Source: JABDGR01 sp035546135
GTDB lineage: Bacteria > Verrucomicrobiota > Verrucomicrobiia > Opitutales > JABDGR01
Reading direction: 5' to 3'
Length of the DNA: 14,451 nt
NCBI GenBank assembly: GCA_035546135.1
Contig: DASZWY010000269.1
Span: forward strand, 1-14,451
A program made the position numbers and the translations under genes. Position 1 is the first letter of the stretch. Every line of letters begins with the position of its first letter. Of this stretch, positions 1-6,667 are shown in pieces. The notes beneath the pieces were generated by a model. That model searched no databases. It saw only the letters and a program-made list of their open reading frames with translations, and was not told the origin of the DNA.

Positions 1-147
1 GAGATGGAGTCTTTGCTCGCGCACAATCGTTCCGACATGCCGCCGCAACTGGTGCACTTTCTTGACCGCCGCAGCTACGAAAAAGCCGCGCAATATTGCA
101 CGGGCCAGTTGGAACTTCCCCGCGGCACCTGCGGTGCAAGGGCTTGA
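1..147 (+). CDS. C-terminal end of an unidentified protein (partial)
   Basis: Reading frame 1 is open from the first base to a TGA at 145-147, giving 48 residues that begin EMESLLAHNRSDMPPQLVHF and end in GTCGARA. The gene starts outside the window. The visible part is polar and probably helical (LVHFLDRRSYEKAAQY), with two cysteines (YCTG and GTCG) and no recognisable catalytic motif. I do not recognise the family. The open frame, a codon bias like that of the neighbouring genes, and the start of AT-richer spacer sequence right after the stop support it as a real gene end. It is not clearly in an operon with the next gene, whose start lies about 260 bases away. Confidence 0.55.
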   Translation, partial: EMESLLAHNRSDMPPQLVHFLDRRSYEKAAQYCTGQLELPRGTCGARA

Positions 148-200
148 ACGCGAGGACGTTGAATTCGTTTCCGGAGTCAATGGCCGGTGCGGCGGGGTTT

Positions 201-231
201 GGTGAATAACTTGTGCAGAAGTTGTGCTGGA
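201..231. repeat. DnaA-box-like array, three 9-mers at 11-bp spacing (left copy)
   Basis: Three 9-mers start at 201, 212 and 223, one every 11 bp. On the minus strand they read TTATTCACC, TTCTGCACA and TCCAGCACA. Against the DnaA-box consensus TTWTNCACA the first two have one mismatch each and the third has three. The array sits in the 261-base spacer (148-408) between the partial gene and the cyclic-nucleotide-binding gene. I saw nothing else convincing in that spacer: no strong promoter and no terminator. A similar array with the same spacing lies at 14106-14136. DnaA binding is inferred from resemblance only. Confidence 0.35.
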
Positions 232-408
232 TCCGCACCGTTTCGCTCGGAATCGGCGCCGACGGACAAGTTTGCCGATTTGTTGCAAATAACTAAGCAA
301 GCTGGAACTTGAGCCGATAAGCTTCCCTTACCGGGCCTTGCTTTGGCGCTAATTTTGTGCAATACCTCGGTTTTCCGACTATTTTTTATCCCTGAAAATT
401 TGGTGCTT

Positions 409-936
409 ATGAGTAATACCACTGTCCCCAAAATTTCGATCGACCCCTCCTTTCTCAAGCGCAACGGCCTGTTTGCCGGCCTGTCGGAAGACGACTTGAA
501 GGATTTGCCCGTGCTCTTTCGGGCCGAGGAATATCAGCGCGGCGAGCGCATCATCACCGAAGGCGACCGCGGCGGCTCCCTTTACGTCATTTATCAAGGC
601 GGGGTGGACATCCTGAAACAGGTCGTTTCCCGGGAGGGCGAATGCCAGGAGAAAATCGCCTCGCTCTACCAGGGCGACACTTTTGGCGAGATGGAATTGA
701 TCGACGAGCAGCCGCGCTCCGCCACCGTCCTCGCCCACGCCAACACCATCGTGCTCGCGCTGGACAACATTGACCTGCACAAGCTCAACCTGCGCAACAC
801 CCGCGTGTATGCGACGATGCTCCTGAATCTTGCCCGCGAAATCAGCCGCCGCCTGCGTGCGACGGACCAGTATCTTGCGGTCTCGCTTTTCTCTATTCGC
901 GAACAGTCGCGCTTCCGCCTGTTTCCGAAGGATTGA
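409..936 (+). CDS. Stand-alone cyclic-nucleotide-binding (CAP-family) domain protein
   Basis: The 175-residue protein is almost entirely one cNMP-binding beta-barrel (about residues 15-130) followed by a short helical region (about 131-155). The phosphate-binding cassette is clear at residues 92-107, FGEMELIDEQPRSATV. Glu94 and Arg103 are in the positions that contact ribose and phosphate in CAP and PKA-type domains, so nucleotide binding is plausible. No helix-turn-helix follows the domain, so this is not a CRP-type DNA-binding regulator by itself. It more likely acts as a ligand sensor through a partner. I chose ATG 409; an in-frame TTG at 343 would add 22 residues that do not look like part of the fold. 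No clear Shine-Dalgarno site precedes the ATG. The cupin gene follows after 61 bases on the same strand. Confidence 0.85.
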   Translation: MSNTTVPKISIDPSFLKRNGLFAGLSEDDLKDLPVLFRAEEYQRGERIITEGDRGGSLYVIYQGGVDILKQVVSREGECQEKIASLYQGDTFGEMELIDEQPRSATVLAHANTIVLALDNIDLHKLNLRNTRVYATMLLNLAREISRRLRATDQYLAVSLFSIREQSRFRLFPKD

Positions 937-997
937 AGGCGGGTTATTTCATACTCGGCGATGTTTTCGCTTGTCGGCGGGCGGCGGTCTCGGATTA

Positions 998-1498
998 ATG
1001 GACCTGCCCGCCATGCAAAAAGTCAATCTCGCCCAACTGCCGGAGGAGGAGGACCAGTCGCCCAAGGGCAAGTTCCATTCCTATTACAAGGGGGTGTCCT
1101 TGGCGCTCGGCCGCGACGACCGTTCGCTCGACCTCTCCAAGCGCCATCCCTTCGACCTCGAATACAACCGCATCCCGCCGGGCGCGGCCAATTACCCGTT
1201 CCATTTCCACTCCGCCCAATGGGAAATGTATGTCGTGGTCTCCGGCCGCGGCGTGGTGCGCGATGAACACGGCACCACCGAAGTCACCGCCGGCGACGCC
1301 TTTGTCTTTCCACCCTGCCAGCCGCACCAGCTCTCCAACCCCGGCCCGGAAGATTTGGTTTACTACGTCATCGCCGACAACCCGCTCGGCGAATGCTGCT
1401 ATTATCCCGACAGCAAGAAATGGCTCGTGGCCCGCGAGACTCCCGCCCGCAAACTCGTGCGCGACGACAAAGCCGCCTATTACGAGGGCGAGGAGTGA
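998..1498 (+). CDS. Single-domain cupin protein
   Basis: The protein has 166 residues from ATG 998, or 161 from ATG 1013. It carries one cupin barrel (about residues 55-130). Motif 1 is HFHSAQWEMYVVVSG, with His69, His71 and Glu76 spaced as in metal-binding cupins. Motif 2 is GDAFVFPPCQPHQLSN, with His110 as the fourth ligand. The metal site is therefore complete. The family covers sugar isomerases, dioxygenases and pure sensors, so the substrate cannot be named. Reading further upstream in this frame enters the end of the preceding gene, which argues for the 998 or 1013 start. The lyase gene follows after 64 bases. A sugar-related role beside a pectate lyase is possible but unproven. Confidence 0.8.
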   Translation: MDLPAMQKVNLAQLPEEEDQSPKGKFHSYYKGVSLALGRDDRSLDLSKRHPFDLEYNRIPPGAANYPFHFHSAQWEMYVVVSGRGVVRDEHGTTEVTAGDAFVFPPCQPHQLSNPGPEDLVYYVIADNPLGECCYYPDSKKWLVARETPARKLVRDDKAAYYEGEE

Positions 1499-1562
1499 CG
1501 CCGGCTCTTGGCGCTGTTTGAGAATCCTTGCCGCGAGCCCGCCAAAGGCCTAAAACCACGGG

Positions 1563-3389
1563 ATGAAATCCATTTACCCCGATGGAAGGTTTTTCCGCAC
1601 CTTGACGGTGCTGGCGTGGTCGAGCGTCTTATGGCCGGCCTTTGCGCAGGCTTCCACCTATTACGTCGCTCCAAAGGGCAGCGACACCAACGACGGCGGC
1701 CTCGAGCACCCGTTCGCCACTGTGCAACGCGCACAAAAATCCGCCGAACCCGGCGACACCGTTTACCTGCGCGATGGCACCTACCATCTCACGCCCGCGC
1801 AAATCGCCAACCAGGACCGGGAATACTCCTACGTCACCTACCTCAACAAAAGCGGCACCAAGGAAGCGCGCATCAATTATTTTGCCTACCCGGGCGAAAA
1901 GCCCGTCTTCGATTTTTCGGAAATCAAGCCGGCCGGCCATCGGGTGACGGCCTTTTTCATCAGCGGCTCCTGGCTGCATCTCAAGGGCATTGAGATCACC
2001 GGCGTGCAGGTCACCCTCACCGGCCATACCCAGTCCGAGTGTTTCCGCGTTGCCGACGGCAGCAACAACATCATCGAGCAATGCTCCATGCACGACGGCA
2101 TGGGCATCGGCATCTACCTGACCGGCGGCTCGAATAATCTTTTCCTCAACTGCGACGCCTACCGCAACTGGGACTCCGTTTCCGAAGGCGGCAAGGGCGG
2201 CAATGTCGACGGTTTTGGTTGCCATCCGCGCACCGCCTCGGGCACGGGGAATGTCTTTCGTGGCTGCCGCGCCTGGTTTAACAGCGATGACGGCTACGAC
2301 TGCATCAACGCCCACGCCGCGGTGACCTTCGACCATTGCTGGGCCTTCTATAATGGCTTTACCCCCGATTTTACCAGCCGCGGCGACGGCAATGGTTTCA
2401 AGGACGGCGGCTACGGCGCGACCGCCGCCAACCGCCTGCCGCAGCCGATTCCCAACCACACGGTCGAATACTGCCTGTCCGTCGGCAACAAGGCCAACGG
2501 CTTTTATTCCAACCACCACATCGGCGCCAACACCTTCCTCAACAACACCGCCTACCACAATAACACGAACTTCAACATGCTCTGCCGGCTCGACGACAAC
2601 GCCACCGACGTGCCGGGTTACGGCCAGACGCTCAAGAATAACGTCGGCTACAAGGGCCGCACCGAGGTCAACAACCTCCCCAAGGAGAAAAACGACCTCA
2701 GCCATAATTATTTCGACCTCAATCTTACCCCGACCGATGCCGATTTCCTCAGTGTCGACGAGACGCAACTCACCGCGCCGCGCCAGGCCAACGGCGATTT
2801 GCCCGACATCGCCTTCATGCACCTCGCCCCAGGCAGCCAGTTCATCGACAAGGGTGTCGCCCTCAAATCCCCTTACGTCGGCACGGCGCCCGATTTGGGC
2901 GCCTTCGAATATTGCCCCGCAGTCAAAGTTGCCGATGCCGGTTTCGAGAGGCCTGCGTTGCCGGGCGGGCCGTGGAGCTACAGCGGCGGGGCGACCATTG
3001 CGTCCAATGACAGCCTCGCGGCCAAGGACAATCCCAAGGCGCCGGAGGGCGCGCAGGCCGCCGCGTTGCCGGGCAAGGGCGCCATTGCGCAAAAACTCGA
3101 CGGTCTGATTCCCAACGCGGAGTACAAAATCTCCTTTTGGGCCGCGCAGCGCAAGGATGCCAGGGCCAAGGGCCAGACCTGGGACGTGAAAGTCGGTGAC
3201 AAGGTTGCCGCCAGCTACGCCCCGCCGGCCAACGCCACGGATTACCTCGAATACACCGCGACTTTCACCGCCACCGCGCCGAGCGAAACGCTGGCCTTCG
3301 CCGGCACCGACCAAAACGGCGGCGGCAACACCGTCCTGCTCGACGACGTGCACGTGGTGCAAATCGCAAACCCGGTGGCGAAAAACTAG
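1563..3389 (+). CDS. Secreted polysaccharide lyase family 9-like pectate lyase with C-terminal beta-sandwich-like domain
   Basis: This 608-residue protein is predicted to cleave pectin (polygalacturonate) by beta-elimination outside the cytoplasm. Residues 1-30 form a signal peptide ending in AQA. Residues about 31-450 form a right-handed beta-helix opening with STYYVAPKGSDTNDGG, the usual start of this fold. Family 9 lyases such as Dickeya Pel9A use four Ca-binding aspartates and a catalytic lysine. The matching signatures here are GGNVDGFG (Asp216), NSDDGYD (Asp242, Asp243, Asp246) and GNGFK (Lys280), at very similar spacing. Residues about 453-601 look like a separate beta-sandwich, perhaps carbohydrate-binding, starting VADAGFERP and ending NTVLLDDVHVV. 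The ATG at 1563 places the signal peptide correctly; its ribosome-binding site is weak. The stop is only 22 bases from the convergent cimA stop. An uncharacterised beta-helix enzyme remains possible. Confidence 0.82.
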   Translation: MKSIYPDGRFFRTLTVLAWSSVLWPAFAQASTYYVAPKGSDTNDGGLEHPFATVQRAQKSAEPGDTVYLRDGTYHLTPAQIANQDREYSYVTYLNKSGTKEARINYFAYPGEKPVFDFSEIKPAGHRVTAFFISGSWLHLKGIEITGVQVTLTGHTQSECFRVADGSNNIIEQCSMHDGMGIGIYLTGGSNNLFLNCDAYRNWDSVSEGGKGGNVDGFGCHPRTASGTGNVFRGCRAWFNSDDGYDCINAHAAVTFDHCWAFYNGFTPDFTSRGDGNGFKDGGYGATAANRLPQPIPNHTVEYCLSVGNKANGFYSNHHIGANTFLNNTAYHNNTNFNMLCRLDDNATDVPGYGQTLKNNVGYKGRTEVNNLPKEKNDLSHNYFDLNLTPTDADFLSVDETQLTAPRQANGDLPDIAFMHLAPGSQFIDKGVALKSPYVGTAPDLGAFEYCPAVKVADAGFERPALPGGPWSYSGGATIASNDSLAAKDNPKAPEGAQAAALPGKGAIAQKLDGLIPNAEYKISFWAAQRKDARAKGQTWDVKVGDKVAASYAPPANATDYLEYTATFTATAPSETLAFAGTDQNGGGNTVLLDDVHVVQIANPVAKN

Positions 3390-3411
3390 CTGCGGTCGCG
3401 CTCGTGCCGGA

Positions 3412-5016
3412 CTATTTCCGTCCGGCGTCGCGCAGGAGCTTGTAGGCGTACGAATCACACAACGCCTCATACGAGGCCTCCATGATATTCGCGGACGCGC
3501 CGACGGTGCCCCAGCTTTCGTGGCCGTCGGTGGACTCCACCAGCACGCGGATGACCGCCTGCGCGCCTTGGCCAGTGTCGACGATGCGCACGTTGAAATC
3601 GGACAGATGCACGTCATGCAGGGCGGGGAAGCGCGGTTCGAGCGCCTTGCGCAGCGCGCGGTCCAGCGCGCCGACCGGCCCCGTGTCTTCGGCGACCTCG
3701 TGGCGCACGTCTTGGCCGTTCTGCACCTTCACGGTCGCCTCGGACAACATTTCGCTGGTGCCTTCGCGCTCCACCATCACGCGGTAGCCCAGCACGTCAA
3801 ACGGCTCGCGCCAGCCTTCGAGGAATTTTTTCAGCAGCAGCAGGAATGACGCGTCGGCGGCCTCATATTGGTAGCCGCGAAATTCGCGCGCCTTCACCTC
3901 GGCGAGGAAGTCCTTGAGCTTCGGCGAGCGCGCATCCAGGTCAAGGCCCAGTTCGCGCGCCTTCATCATCACCGACGAACGGCCCGACATGTCGGACACC
4001 AGCACGCGCGTATGGTTGCCCACCAGCGCCGGGTCGATGTGCTCGTACGAGCGCGCGACCTTGTTCGCGGCGTCGGCATGAACGCCGCCTTTGTGCGCGA
4101 AGGCCGACGCGCCGACGTAGGGCGCCTTCGGGTCGGGGCGGAAATTCGCCAGCTCGTCGGTGAAGTGCGACAAGTCGCGCAGGCCGCCGAGGTTTTTGCC
4201 GCAATGGAGCGTCCGGCCCATCTTGAGCGCAAGGTTCGGCAGGACGGTCGTGAGGTTCGCGTTGCCGTTGCGCTCGCCGTAGCCGTTGAGGGTGCCCTGC
4301 ACCAGCGTGCCGCCGGCCTCGACGCCCGCGAGCGTCACCGCCACGCCCAGCCCGGCGTCGTTGTGGCAATGCAGGCCCACGCGCGCTTTGGAAAAGCGCC
4401 GCACCACTTCCGCCGTGATGTCGCGCACCTCGGGCACCAGGCTGCCGCCGTTGGTGTCGCACAGCGTCAGGCAGCCCGCGCCGGCCTCGTGCGCCGCGGC
4501 GAGCGTCTTCAGCGCGTATTCCGGGTTGTTCTTGTAGCCGTCGAAAAAGTGCTCGGCATCGTAGATGACCTCGCGGCCGTTTTGCACGAGGTGGCGCACG
4601 GTGTCGCCGATCATCGCCAGATTTTCCTCCGGTGTCGTGCGCAGCACTTCCGTGACGTGCAGCAGCCACGATTTGCCAAAGATAGTCACGACCGGCGTCT
4701 GCGCGTCGAGCAGCAGGCGCACCTGGGCGTCTTCCGCGACGGGCGTCTGCGCGCGGCGGGTCGAGCCGAAGGACGCGAGCTTGGCCTGTCGCAGCTTCAG
4801 GCCGCGGGCTTGCTCGAAGAATTCCTGGTCGCGCGGGTTCGAGCCGGGCCAGCCGCCCTCAATGTAGTCCACGCCGAATTCGTCGAGCTTTTCGACGAGG
4901 CGCAATTTGGCGGCGACGCTGAAGGCGACGCCTTCGCCCTGCGTGCCGTCGCGCAGGGTCGTGTCATAAACGAGAACGAGGCCGGGGGTCTCGGCCGGGG
5001 AAGGGGAGGTGCTCAT
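3412..5016 (-). CDS. cimA: (R)-citramalate synthase
   Basis: CimA condenses pyruvate with acetyl-CoA to (R)-citramalate, the first step of the threonine-independent route to isoleucine. The protein has 534 residues, normal for the family. The N-terminal TIM barrel starts with VYDTTLRDGTQGEG (about 16-29). Metal-site and substrate motifs follow: FGKSWLLHV (113-121), DAEHFFDGYKNN (153-164), LCDTNGG (185-191), HCHND (216-220) and NGYGERNGNANL (244-255). The last ~130 residues look like the LeuA-type allosteric dimer domain, which in this family mediates feedback by isoleucine or leucine. The FGKSW and DAEHFFDGYK signatures favour CimA over 2-isopropylmalate or homocitrate synthase. It lies downstream of thrC on the same strand across a 278-base gap with a possible leader peptide and RNA hairpins, so it may have its own regulation. 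Confidence 0.9.
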   Translation of the reverse strand: MSTSPSPAETPGLVLVYDTTLRDGTQGEGVAFSVAAKLRLVEKLDEFGVDYIEGGWPGSNPRDQEFFEQARGLKLRQAKLASFGSTRRAQTPVAEDAQVRLLLDAQTPVVTIFGKSWLLHVTEVLRTTPEENLAMIGDTVRHLVQNGREVIYDAEHFFDGYKNNPEYALKTLAAAHEAGAGCLTLCDTNGGSLVPEVRDITAEVVRRFSKARVGLHCHNDAGLGVAVTLAGVEAGGTLVQGTLNGYGERNGNANLTTVLPNLALKMGRTLHCGKNLGGLRDLSHFTDELANFRPDPKAPYVGASAFAHKGGVHADAANKVARSYEHIDPALVGNHTRVLVSDMSGRSSVMMKARELGLDLDARSPKLKDFLAEVKAREFRGYQYEAADASFLLLLKKFLEGWREPFDVLGYRVMVEREGTSEMLSEATVKVQNGQDVRHEVAEDTGPVGALDRALRKALEPRFPALHDVHLSDFNVRIVDTGQGAQAVIRVLVESTDGHESWGTVGASANIMEASYEALCDSYAYKLLRDAGRK

Positions 5017-5137
5017 GGGACCAAAGGGAAATTAAAAATTAAAAAGGCGGAATTAAGAAGGAAAATCGGGCAGGGGACCGGCGGGCGCGAAAAGGCAAAA
5101 TCAGCCCACGCCGTAGCCGGGACAGGCAACTTAAACC

Positions 5138-5208
5138 GGGGAAGCTAACCGACCTTCGCGCCACCGAAACCGGCGCGGGCGATGCCTCCCCTACCGAATT
5201 CGGAGGGC
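5138..5208 (-). promoter_or_regulatory. Candidate structured mRNA leader (attenuator-like) upstream of cimA
   Basis: Read on the minus strand, this segment can fold in two incompatible ways. GGGGAGGC (5191-5184), which begins at the last base of the putative leader-peptide stop codon, can pair with GCTTCCCC (5145-5138): eight pairs, one of them G-U. Inside that helix, CGCGCC (5177-5172) and GGCGCG (5162-5157) form a six-pair hairpin with a nine-base loop. Alternatively, GGAGG within the first segment (5189-5185) can pair with CCTCC (5206-5202) inside the leader-peptide codons. No clear terminator hairpin with a U-run follows, so the mechanism could be translational or absent. Basis: hand-made pairing plus the known layout of amino-acid attenuators. 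Confidence 0.35.
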
Positions 5209-5244
5209 GCTGCTGAAACCAATAATCAAGCGCGTAGTATTCAC
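5191..5244 (-). CDS. Possible leader peptide of cimA (17 residues; 22 from an upstream ATG)
   Basis: From GTG 5244 the frame encodes MNTTRLIIGFSSALRIR and stops at TAG (5193-5191). An in-frame ATG at 5259 would add five residues, including one more Ile. Two adjacent isoleucine codons (ATT ATT, 5226-5221) sit about 13 bases before an RNA segment that can pair with sequence after the stop. This is the geometry expected if a ribosome starved for Ile-tRNA alters downstream folding. Isoleucine is the end product of the CimA route, so the composition makes biological sense. Against it: the frame is very short, the start has no good ribosome-binding site, and the start depends on where transcription begins. 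Treat as a hypothesis. Confidence 0.3.
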   Translation of the reverse strand: MNTTRLIIGFSSALRIR

Positions 5245-5257
5245 TGGAATTGCCCCC

Positions 5258-5286
5258 ATTAAGTCGCACTTGACCAATGAAGTCAA
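5258..5286 (-). promoter_or_regulatory. Candidate sigma70-type promoter for cimA
   Basis: On the minus strand, TTGACT (5286-5281; 5 of 6 to consensus) and CTTAAT (5263-5258; 4 of 6) are separated by exactly 17 bases, just beyond the thrC stop. TTGAC and GTCAA form an inverted repeat around a 7-base centre, overlapping the -35 box, and could be an operator. Transcription would start near 5250, giving a leader of about 235 bases before cimA. The ATG at 5259 would then not be transcribed, leaving GTG 5244 as the leader-peptide start. Confidence 0.4.
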
Positions 5287-5294
5287 AATCAAAA

Positions 5295-6659
5295 TCACAC
5301 CCCGTGCTCTTCCAGAAATGCCCGCACGGCGTCGGTTTCGGCGGGGAGGTCGTGGCGGATGACGGGGCGGCCTTTGAGCATCTCCAGCGCGGGCGAGGTG
5401 GGCTCGAAGCCGAGGGTGTTCATGATCGTTTCCGGGAATTTCGCCGGGTGCGCGGTGCCGAGGACGACGGTCGGGCGCTCGGGGTCGATGTCGGCAAAGC
5501 CGCAGGCCGTGTGCGGGTCGGCGACGTAGCGGAAGCACGCATACACGTCGTCGATGATTTCGCGGATCTCCTCGTCGTTGGCATGGCTGGCGCGGAACGT
5601 GCCGGGGTTGAAATTCGGGCTGGCCCATTTGCCGCCCTGCCGCAGCGCGTCCATCACCGAGCGCACGCGCGCCGGGTCGCCGTGCTCGAGGTAATAAATA
5701 AAGCGCTCGAAATTCGACGCCACCTGCACGTCCATCGACGGCGCGAGGCTGGGGTGGACGGCCCCGCTCTCATACCGCCCGCTGGTGAAAAAGCGGTAGA
5801 GGAGGTCGTTCTGGTTCGTCGCCACGCAAAAGCGCCCGATGGGCAGGCCCATCTGCTGCACCAGCCAGCCCGCGAACACATTGCCGAAATTGCCCGTTGG
5901 CACGATAAACTCCGCCTGGCCGGATTCGCGCGCCGCCACCGGCAGCCGCCGCCACGCGTGGATGTAATACACGCACTGCGCGAGGATGCGCGCGAGGTTG
6001 ATGGAGTTCACCGCCGAGAGCCGCATCTTCACGCGGAACTCCTGGTCGTTGAACAATTCCTTCAGGATGCGCTGCGCGTCGTCGAAATTGCCGTCAACCG
6101 CGATGGGGAAGACGTTGTGCGCGCCGGTGCAGGCCATCTGGCGCTCCTGCAGCGGCGAGATGCGCCCGCGCGGGTAGAGGATGAAAATGCGCACACCTTC
6201 CAGCCCCAGCAGGCCGTGGATGGCCGCCGAACCGGTGTCGCCCGAGGTCGCCCCGAGCACGTTGATGAACACGCCGGTGTGCAAAATCTGGTTCGCATAC
6301 AAACCGCCGAGCATTTGCAGCCCAAAATCCTTGAACGCCAGCGTGGGCCCGTGGAACAACTCGAGCACCCACAGCCCGTCGCGCAATTCCACCAGCGGCG
6401 CGACGTCCGGATGCGCGAAGCGCACATACGACCGGTCCACCAAATGCCGCAGCTCCGCCGTGGACACGTCGGTCGTGAACAGGCTCAGAAATTCATAGGC
6501 GAGGTCCGCATACGCCAGGTTCGACCAGCGTTGCAGCAGCGGGCGGATGTCGGGCAGCTTTTCCGGCAGATACAGCCCGCCGTCCGGCGCGAGGCCGTTG
6601 GCCACGACGGTGTTGAAGCCGACGGCGTCGCATTGCCCGCGCGTGGAGATGAATTTCAT
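5295..6659 (-). CDS. thrC: Threonine synthase
   Basis: ThrC converts O-phosphohomoserine to threonine with pyridoxal phosphate. The protein has 454 residues, typical of the longer bacterial class that includes E. coli ThrC. The N-terminal family signature is followed by NGLAPDGGLYLPE (21-33). The PLP-binding lysine is Lys110 in HGPTLAFKDFG (103-113). GATSGDTGSAA (136-146) and PTGNFGN (254-260) are the cofactor phosphate-binding and active-site loops. The start ATG lies only 8 bases after the lysC stop, so the two genes are almost certainly co-transcribed and may be translationally coupled. Homoserine dehydrogenase and homoserine kinase, which supply the substrate, are not in the window. cimA follows on the same strand. 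Confidence 0.95.
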   Translation of the reverse strand: MKFISTRGQCDAVGFNTVVANGLAPDGGLYLPEKLPDIRPLLQRWSNLAYADLAYEFLSLFTTDVSTAELRHLVDRSYVRFAHPDVAPLVELRDGLWVLELFHGPTLAFKDFGLQMLGGLYANQILHTGVFINVLGATSGDTGSAAIHGLLGLEGVRIFILYPRGRISPLQERQMACTGAHNVFPIAVDGNFDDAQRILKELFNDQEFRVKMRLSAVNSINLARILAQCVYYIHAWRRLPVAARESGQAEFIVPTGNFGNVFAGWLVQQMGLPIGRFCVATNQNDLLYRFFTSGRYESGAVHPSLAPSMDVQVASNFERFIYYLEHGDPARVRSVMDALRQGGKWASPNFNPGTFRASHANDEEIREIIDDVYACFRYVADPHTACGFADIDPERPTVVLGTAHPAKFPETIMNTLGFEPTSPALEMLKGRPVIRHDLPAETDAVRAFLEEHGV

Positions 6660-6667
6660 GGCGGGGC

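Noticed and set aside
338..385. Possible promoters before the cyclic-nucleotide-binding gene (TTGCTT or TTGTGC with AT-rich -10 candidates)
   Set aside because: Matches were only about half of consensus or had poor spacing, no better than background.
830..997. 56-codon upstream extension of the cupin gene
   Set aside because: It overlaps the cyclic-nucleotide-binding gene in another frame and its Arg/Ser-rich sequence is unlike the start of a cupin.
1629..3617. Leftward open frame of 662 codons opposite the pectate lyase gene
   Set aside because: It is antisense to a gene with a signal peptide and intact catalytic motifs. The product is a Val/Gly/Ala-rich low-complexity chain, typical of codon-bias shadows.
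3868..5148. Rightward open frame of 426 codons opposite cimA
   Set aside because: It is antisense to a complete, motif-bearing cimA and its product is Arg/Ala/His-rich with no domain.
5017..5260. T-box, fluoride or other named riboswitch in the thrC-cimA gap
   Set aside because: I compared remembered consensus elements by eye on both strands and found no convincing set; on the plus strand no downstream gene would be controlled. A covariance-model search would settle it.
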